A DNA stretch of 64,000 nt, from positions 2,163,501-2,227,500 of the forward strand of contig OZ025214.1 of the NCBI GenBank assembly GCA_964019055.1, given 5' to 3'. Under the pieces are notes generated by a model, which saw nothing but the letters and a program-made list of their open reading frames with translations, was not told the origin of the DNA and did not search any database. The stretch comes from Anthopleura xanthogrammica (lineage: Eukaryota > Cnidaria > Anthozoa > Actiniaria > Actiniidae). The position numbers and the translations under genes were made by a program. The number at the start of each line of letters is the position of its first letter. Within the stretch, counting starts at the first letter, position 1. Shown here in pieces: positions 56,597-64,000 of this stretch.

Positions 56597-57619
56597 TTAT
56601 TCTCCTGCCCATTGCGTTCGCAGACATTCTCCCAGTAATGAGCTGTTTCTCAGTCTTTGTGAGATGCTTTTCCCCTCTGGTTGAATGTAGGTCAAACTGG
56701 CCGAGTCTGAGTTCAAGCGGACAGACCGCTGACTGCCATTACTCGCGGCTCTCTGCCGCCGAAATCGAATAAATCGCAAGAATAGTTTCTTGAATGCTCT
56801 TCTGTAGCCACGGTTTAAACAAGTATAGATGATAGGGTTTAGACATGAGTTAAGGTATTCCAGCCACTTGACGACGTTTAGCGTTACCATGGAGACCTTG
56901 AAACCAGGCAGGTGTGCAAATCCCATGACAATGACAAAAAATGGACTCCAACAAGCAACAAACACTCCTATCACAACTGCAATAGTCTTCGCCGCTTTGA
57001 CATCAGTCGTGTAATTCCGACCTATTCGTCGAACCTGTTGCCTAGCAACCAAATAAATACGAATATACATGACAATCATTATAGCCAGCGGACAAAAAAA
57101 ACTGCCCAACGCAACAATGTCCATGTATTCGTTACCAGGCCACCGAACTAGACGAAGGCCAGAAATGACCGCGGCGTAGACCCAAACGAAGAAGATTATT
57201 ACGATAGCTTTTTTTGACGACATGATATTTTCGTAATAAAATGGCATTGTTATTGCAAAGTGTCTATCGATGCTTACAGCCATCAAGTTCATTATTGATG
57301 CTGTCCCACACAATATATCCATACAGTCCCAGAAAAGCTTGAGTTCGGGGCCAAAAATCCATCGGTTGTCGGTGATCTGGAGGGCGCACCAGAAAGGCAT
57401 GGCGACCAACGCTACGAGAATATCAGACGCACTAAGACTCACCACGAAATAGTTACAAATCGTGCGCAACTCTGGAAACATGGAGAAACTAACGCATACG
57501 AGGGAGTTTCCGAGTATTGTCAGGAATATGAGTAGTCCAACAAACATGGCTGCCGCGATGTTGGATTGGCTGGGGTTGATGTCATTGATGTCCATATTTG
57601 GTGTTGTTGTGTTCATCAT
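56597..57619 (-). CDS. Class A GPCR, biogenic-amine-receptor-like
   Basis: 340 residues, seven hydrophobic segments. The extracellular N-terminus carries an N-glycosylation site (NTT, residue 3). TM1 has GN (Asn38); TM2 SASDILVALVAMPF (Asp66). TM3 has DILCGTASIMNLMAVSIDRH, with Asp101 at the amine-binding position 3.32; the usual DRY is DRH (118-120). TM6 has CWSPF (223-227), TM7 KWLEYLNSCLNPIIY with NPxxY at 261-265, followed by a basic helix 8 and a Ser-rich tail. The DxxCxTAS block and WLEYLNS favour a biogenic-amine receptor, but the ligand is unknown. Lys94 occupies the place of the conserved TM3 cysteine and extracellular loop 2 is very short with no cysteine, so the canonical disulfide is missing. 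An AG acceptor at 57655-57656, 35 bp before the ATG, suggests a 5' UTR intron with an upstream non-coding exon. Confidence 0.92.
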   Translation of the reverse strand: MMNTTTPNMDINDINPSQSNIAAAMFVGLLIFLTILGNSLVCVSFSMFPELRTICNYFVVSLSASDILVALVAMPFWCALQITDNRWIFGPELKLFWDCMDILCGTASIMNLMAVSIDRHFAITMPFYYENIMSSKKAIVIIFFVWVYAAVISGLRLVRWPGNEYMDIVALGSFFCPLAIMIVMYIRIYLVARQQVRRIGRNYTTDVKAAKTIAVVIGVFVACWSPFFVIVMGFAHLPGFKVSMVTLNVVKWLEYLNSCLNPIIYTCLNRGYRRAFKKLFLRFIRFRRQRAASNGSQRSVRLNSDSASLTYIQPEGKSISQRLRNSSLLGECLRTQWAGE

Positions 57620-57799
57620 GGATCTTTTGCTTCGGTTGAACTTGGAGAATTGAACTGCAAGAGAAAAAAAATATATGGAAATACTGATAAGAATTTTTTT
57701 AATTTCTGGAATGGATTTAAGATAAGGTCCAAGATAAGATAAGGACAGTCACATTAGTCCTATTTTTCTCCCAAACACGGCGATACATAGATATATGAT

Positions 57800-58106
57800 G
57801 ACCTATCTGACTGGACGCCATCTTGGTTTTGCATGTCAAACGTCATAACGAACTTTTAATTTACATAATCCTTGTGACGTCACAAGAGCAATAGATAGAA
57901 AGACCCATCTGACTGGACGCCATCTTTGTCTTGCATGTCAACTATCATGACGTACTTTTAATTTACATAATCCTTGTGACGTCACAAGAGCAATAGATAG
58001 AAAGACCCATCTGACTGGACGCCATCTTGATCTTGCATGCCAACCGTCATTACCGACGTTTAATTTAAATAGTCCTTGTGACGTCACAGGCACTGTAAGG
58101 GCTTTT
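57800..58106. promoter_or_regulatory. Three 102-bp tandem repeats with perfect CREs
   Basis: Units begin at 57800, 57902 and 58004 with GACC(T/C)ATCTGACTGGACGCC and repeat at an exact 102-bp period. Each contains TGACGTCA (57875-57882, 57977-57984, 58079-58086), in the first two as TTGTGACGTCACAAG. They lie 180-490 bp upstream of the GPCR start codon, in its promoter or 5' UTR intron. CREB/ATF binding is inferred from the motif. Confidence 0.7.
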
Positions 58107-59237
58107 GCGCCAAACCGCACGGATTATGATATCATAGGATCTAGGCTGCTAGTATTTACTTTTTAACTCTTAAACTCTCAGAGCAATAGTAGACTAATAG
58201 ATTCGACTTATTTTGACTGGTATACCAAAAATGAAAATTACTTAGTGTGGAACTTCCGGAAAGACTTTTGTTGGCATCTCGTACTACTCTGACAACTATC
58301 TCAAACTTTACTCTTATATACACCTATTTCAACTGAAAACCTTGTCGCAGCCAAAGGAGATAATGGTAGGAAATGAGTGATAGTAGATAGGTCATTCCAA
58401 GAATCAAGAATAGCTGGAATAACGTGTGTTTCTTATTGTTATTCTCGTCAAGAACACGGAGGTTAGTGTTGAGATATCGTGTTTAGTTGTACGCACATCA
58501 TAATAGGTGCATCAGATTAACAGCACAACTATCACTGTAATATTCCATATGTTATCAATATCTTGGCATACATACACATTATGGGTTCTACGAGTTGATT
58601 AGCACGAAATTCAAGATGATTGGAACGATAACTGATATCGTCTTTTCGAAAAGAATAAATTTTCTAACTGCTTTTTTGAAAAACATTTTTTTGAAACTTT
58701 TAACAAAAAAAAAACGTAATACAAACCTTGAACTCAAGGCGGCTATGAGTCGATTAGCACGGAATCCTAGATGGATTTTTCACGTCTTTTAGTCCTTGTT
58801 GTAAAACTGAACTTTTCGAAAGGCCTAAATTTTCTAACTCTAAGCCTCTTTAGCTTGTAAATTTACCAAAGTTTTAAAAATTGAAGTATCCAAATACATT
58901 AGTTTTTTGTGTGGAAATTTGATGAAAGCTTTGGAAAGGTCTGTAAATGAAGCTTGGGTTTTGATCAGAGCTGTCGATGTTAATATAATATTGCGCTTTA
59001 AGAAATGTTTATATTTTTCAATATCAATTACAATGCGTGAACATGGTGCTAATGACCTGGCACCCACATTCTGATTAATAAAACATGTATCAGTGGCTTC
59101 ATATACTCGTAATAAGATTGTAACAATCTCATAATATAACAGCTACAAAAATAAACTATAACTACACGTAAATGAGATACCATTTAACTGTAAGTGTTTA
59201 CTTTCCAAATGCAAAAAAGAACAATAACTTGCATTCG
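58107..59237. other. Upstream of GPCR, no gene recognised
   Basis: AT-rich, with short frames only. A segment near 58595-58650 (TTAGCACGAAATTCAAGATG and TTTTCGAAAAG) recurs imperfectly at 58750-58830. Possible location of a non-coding first GPCR exon. Confidence 0.45.
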
Positions 59238-59460
59238 AAAGGGTCTTAGGTTCGATTCCTGGACTCGGCATCACATGTGAGAAAGTTTCTTAGGTTTTCT
59301 CCCTTAATTCAAAGTCTTTTCTCCGGTTTTCTTCCCCCCGCAAAACCGCGTAAGAAGCTAAATTCCAATTCAATCAGTGAGTTAGCCGTGTCCTGATTTT
59401 GATCAACCCAGAAGTTGTTTCAGATAAAATTTGGTAGTTGGTAAATTACTTTTTTTACTG
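59238..59460 (+). mobile_element. tRNA-derived SINE copy 5
   Basis: B box GGTTCGATTCC at 59249-59259, body CTTTTCTCCGGTTTTC, GAAGCTAAATTCCAATTC, then GTGAGTTAGCCGTGTCC and a GAAGTTGTTTCAG tail matching the copy at 10310. Confidence 0.7.
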
Positions 59461-62400
59461 AGTAGATATATCTAAAAATTTGATAGTAAGAATAACAAAT
59501 CGAATTTGCAACACAAAAGAAACATGCAAACTGACTTGTATAAATTAAATTCATTTAACTTCATAAAAGAAACATTTTAACATTTTCACTAAACAGGAAA
59601 AGTTATGAAATGTCGGTTTCTCTGCATGGAAAACATTCGTCTCCCATTGAAAAATGCCCAAATCAGTTGAATTCAGAACAGAAGGATTATGTAGGCTTAT
59701 TTTTGATGAAATTAAAAACCAAAATATTGAAAGAATAAAGTATTCTAGTCTATTCTTTTTTCTATGTTCTAATCTTCTTGCAGGTGAAAAAAAATACCCA
59801 GATTAGTTTGTGCATCTTCATTTTTGCTGAAAATGAAAACCGAAATCTTGCAAGGATAATATATTCATTAGCTATTTATATGGTTAGTGTACTAATGATG
59901 AAATTCTCGTAAAAAGTTCAAAATTACTTACATCCGTCAGAGGTAGGAGTGCTGTATTGTGCTTCGAATAGTTCTGGATATTTTCTAAAAAAATTCTAAC
60001 TCTGCTGTTCTTTATGTATGTGCTCAGAGTTAAGCCTTCGTGCCGCTTGTCACTTGTCGCATTTCCCGTTAAGATAAGCCGGACGCTGTTGACGCGATAA
60101 AATACGCAACACATTTAGTCCTATCGATTGCAGATCTATTGTAAACAAGCCATCCCGCGAGAATCCCGCAAGAATAATCGTGAATCGCTCGGGAATTAAT
60201 ATGAATTTTTGTAGTTCTTAAGACCAGTATCTTTGGGAATAATCGCCAGAAAGGCGGCGGATGATCCAAAATGTATCAAGAAATCATTCCCAATGTTCAC
60301 TTTTAAAATCCGATGATCTTGATGTAGTTGCCGAATCAGTCGTAAGCGCTGCCTTCCCGGAGCCGGGCTTCAAAGCAGCCGTTTAACTTTATCCTAAACA
60401 AATGCATGGAAGTATATTTTCCGCTCTTTTGTACTTCTTTGGTCGGAATCCTCCCTAAATTGTGAATCTCTGTGCCGCATGATAGCAGTATTTAAGTCTT
60501 TTATCTTATGCATATATTGTTTTTTTTACCTACTCTGGACCCTAATGAAATCACGTGCTCTGATTGGTTGTATTTGCCTAAGGTTCTACTTTACCATTCC
60601 CATCCGGGCCGACACTTTCCCGCCAAAGTCTTGGCAGGCTTTTTCCTCGGTCTTTCTGTGAACTCGCGCTTAAAGCTTAATGAACCAACTTTATCATTTT
60701 TCATTGTTTACCAAGAAGAAAAGTCTGTTGTATCTAAAAGTAACCGGCTGCAAAATTTTAAGCTCTTGTTTAATTTATCTAAACCAGTATTAAATCTTAT
60801 CTCAGTCACGAATAGGAATTTTACATTAAACTTCACTCAAACAGCAGCGTATTATTCCATCGTTTCATTATCGTTTCATTATCATTTCAAGGCGGAGTTT
60901 CTTAGAAGTTCCAAGGCGTTCACTTGGTCGCTTCTGACAATACATGAGCGATGACTTGATATGGCTTCCCATGAGCTAAGAAAGATATCCGTGTTTTCAC
61001 GCAGTCACTTCTTTCCATCTCTCTGCCTCTCTTTTGCTCTGTCTGTCTGTCTCTGTCTGGCTCTCTGGCTCTATGGCTCTCTTGCTCTCTTTATAACAAA
61101 TCTTCCTTAAGAATCAGTCGCCGATTTATTCAGCGTTACAACTGACAAACCTATATTGTTAAATCGGTTAAGTCTAGACGGTGGGTGCAAAGAAGAACAA
61201 ATTACCGTCTCTATCCTTTGTATGCTCCGGCTGTATTCTGTCTTCGGGTGATTTGCTTCAGACACATTTCCCTTGAGGTATAATATACCTATTTGAATAT
61301 TTCGCCGACTGTACTTCACTCCTTAAAGAAGCATTAAGCTTCAAACTTTTTTTTTTTTTCATTCAAAAACAAATTTGCTCTTATTTGCTTTGCTATCTTT
61401 TTTCCTTCGTATTTCTTCTTCTTTTTTTCCATTTTCTTCCACCCTTTTCCTTTCCCTTGCTTTCCATTCCTTTCTCTTTCCTTCCTTTTATTTATTTCCT
61501 TTCCATTCCCTTTTCTCTCCTGCTTCAGTTCTTTTAAAAAGTTATCAGTCTTCTTTAAAAAAAATGTCTATATAATTTTCACCGTTGGGTTTCTGGTTTC
61601 AGGAACTTCATTTGCTTCAAAGTCGCATCAAATTTTCAAAATTTACTCAGAATTGAGAAAATGCAAATAAATTCAGAACAATCTTCTTCCATTGTTGATT
61701 TTTCCAGTTATCTAAAATAGCCCCCTTGTGCACATCTCGTAAACAAGCTTTTGACATCAACCAAAATCCATGTATATTTAGTGTATTTGTTTTTGTGTCG
61801 TGAGAACTCGACGTTGGCGTTCGCACTGTTCAATATCAAAGATATTGTAGTTCAGATAACTAAAGATATAGATGTACAAAACTCACGGAAGTGTCATTTG
61901 TGGCTGTGTTTTGAAACATCAAAATGAATTGGCTCAATTTAGTGGATTTTATCAGTCCTATTTATAAAACAAAATTGGAGGAATTAACGGAAGCATCTAG
62001 AAAAAAAAATTAAAACTTTTCTTATTTTTATCGTGTTTTTTTTTTAACCTTTAATTTTTTCCTTTTTTTGATTGAGCTTTTTCTTCGCTTTTTCGTATTT
62101 CTTCGCTTTTCTATTTGTTTGTGGCTTTTGAGCACATGAAAACATTACTGCAAAAAAAAGCGTCAAAACTTGAAAATTTAACGTGAAACAGGAAGTATTT
62201 ACCTTTGGTGTTTTTTCCCGTCAGAGTTGAATATATTGAACGTTAGCAGCAACAGAAATTAGTTACAACTTTACCTCAGAAAAATCCCCATGACTACTCA
62301 TATTATTTTCTTCGAGTTAGATCATCTTACAGAAAGTTAACAGTTAAAACGATTGTCAAGTTTTTAACATTAAAATATGAGGTAAAGTTTATGCAGCTGA

Positions 62401-64000
62401 ATGAAGAATTTTTTCTTACAAGAACAACTTAACCATGCATAAACATTTTTGTATAAAATAGATTCACTTTAAATAGAAATATATACCTGTAAAGGGCTAT
62501 AGGAAAAGAGATTCAATTTTGAACACCTCGAATTTTTTGTACATACATCTCTATATATAATGAATTGATAAAAATATAAAATATTTAAGTAAGATGTTTA
62601 GCCTTAAAATTTATTTATCGACAAAAATATTTCGTTTAATGAATATCAGGGCGTGAATTCTTCATAAGATTGAATTTCATAAGATTGAAATAAGATTTTC
62701 TGCCGATAACTCAAGTTAAGTAAAATTGAAAAATCTTATTTAAAATTATCTTACTTGGATGTCGTGGTCCTTCGAGAAAATAAGGTTGCTTTTAAGTTTT
62801 TGTTTTAGTCAGTTAATCGCTCGTTTATCTGCCAAAATAATCCAACGCTTGGACAGCCTTATAGTTCACTTTCAACGCCAATAAACTGACACAAAGATTC
62901 CACAGGAAGCCCAAGTTATATTTCTGTAAATTTGTTATACAGCCCTCGTGTTTATAGCTCTTATGAGTGGACTGGTACTAGCAAAGTAAAGTCAGTCCAT
63001 CAACCAATCATTGGTAGACTTAACCAATCGATCGGTTATAATTAGGTATTGGCTCTAAAAAAATTACACAAAACAGCATCGCGGGTGATGTGCGCCGCCT
63101 CTCACCCAGCTGAGTTGATCGCCTTACCCGAAAGGAATTATGGGTCACTATTTTTGGTTAGCATTTTTCGAGCATTTTCCGAGTATACAATGTTGACTTC
63201 TCTTGTTAATTGAAATATAATTCCGCCATGAGTTCGACTAGAGTTTACGATTTATTTAAAGAAGGAAGAAATCGTATTTCATAAATTCTCTTTGCAGAAT
63301 AATGGAAAATGCTAATCAAACTACGATGTCAAATCCTCAATTCTGAATTGTTGACCTTGAGTTTGTTCTGAAGGTCAACTCAGCTGGACAGCTGCGGTCT
63401 TGGACTTGTGTTTTAATTTCTTCTTGGTTATTTCTCCCTCGGCTTTTCTTCTAGATTCCAGTTCGAAAATGGAACATGATTCCAACTTTTTCTCAAATGT
63501 TGGTGAATGTAGTGGCAGTGCGTGTGAAATGAACCTCACGGACACATGGTGCAACATTGCGCGCGATGTTGCGAGCCATGTCGCGCGACGCGATTTGTTG
63601 CGCGCAATGTTGCTGACTTAGAAAACGATTCTGCCTCAGCAATATTGCCTGCGATATTGCGCAAAATGTTGCACCGTGTTTCCGCACCTTTGGGGATTGA
63701 TGGCTATAAAAAAATGTTTGTCGAACACAGCGATAAGTGAATGAGCGAAGCAAAGATACTTCCTGATAATATACGTTCCTTGTACCAACCTCCAAAATAT
63801 TTCTATTCTCGCACTTACGCGCTGACCAGTCTGGCAGTAATCATCTAAAACAGTTGCTATATTCCCATTTAGACTTGAGATTAATTACGGATGTATCAAC
63901 GATGCCCACCAATTGCGCCACTGCTGGACTCAGGAACTAGTTTTTTTTAATTGGTGCAATTTTTTTTCGTGCTTTTAAAATTTAGAAAATTTTTTTTCCT
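59461..64000. other. Right-hand intergenic region
   Basis: No supported gene. It holds an intergenic GC-richer patch near 60540-60660, a (CTCTG/CTCTGG)n-like tract at about 61018-61083, poly-pyrimidine sequence at 61345-61530, and the MITE at 63537. Short frames show no recognisable protein. Confidence 0.5.
63537..63695. mobile_element. MITE, GTGCAACATTGCGCGC family, copy 3
   Basis: CGGACACATGGTGCAACATT at the left and AAATGTTGCACCGTGTTTCC at the right are terminal inverted repeats, with GCGCGCAATGTTGCTGA inside. Closely related to 24657-24838. Confidence 0.8.

Noticed and set aside
60479..60954. 148-residue plus-strand frame
   Set aside because: No recognisable similarity, no conserved splice or start context, composition like surrounding AT-rich spacer.

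Overview
The window is AT-rich animal nuclear DNA with spliced genes, short introns and many small non-autonomous transposons. Gene content and repeat style fit a cnidarian, most likely an anthozoan such as a stony coral. That placement is inferred from what the sequence looks like; no database was searched.

Layout. 1177-19960 (minus) is a 40-exon NUP107 gene, whose exons join into one 1018-codon frame. Head-to-head with it across a 193-bp gap is a five-exon NOP16 gene (20154-22108, plus). 23978-29888 (minus) is a six-exon SPMAP2 (THEG)-family gene. 31827-37662 (minus) holds two Ser/Lys/Arg/Pro-rich uncharacterised coding blocks in which every intron is phase 1, so they may be one gene, two genes, or 5' extensions of the SPMAP2 gene. 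37.7-45.3 kb is mostly gene-free and carries a LINE remnant and large palindromic elements. 45336-47065 (minus) is a two-exon ARL9/ARL10-type GTPase, head-to-head (260 bp) with a 15-exon FRA10AC1 gene (47326-55515, plus). Inside the 4.1-kb fifth intron of FRA10AC1, on the same strand, lies an intronless 510-residue Mab21/cGAS-like nucleotidyltransferase (49895-51427) with an intact catalytic triad. 56597-57619 (minus) is a single-coding-exon class A GPCR of biogenic-amine type, with three 102-bp tandem repeats upstream that each carry a perfect CRE. The last 6 kb shows no gene.

The conserved genes are mainly nuclear housekeeping: pore scaffold (NUP107), ribosome assembly (NOP16) and mRNA-processing-associated FRA10AC1. 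SPMAP2 is a sperm-axoneme family. The cGAS-like gene is the most notable item: a candidate innate immune sensor/second-messenger synthase nested in a housekeeping gene and flanked by inverted copies of a dispersed repeat.

Introns and spacers contain at least ten families of palindromic MITE-like elements, several with two or three copies in this window, a tRNA-derived SINE family with five copies, and long micro- and minisatellites, notably in FRA10AC1 introns.
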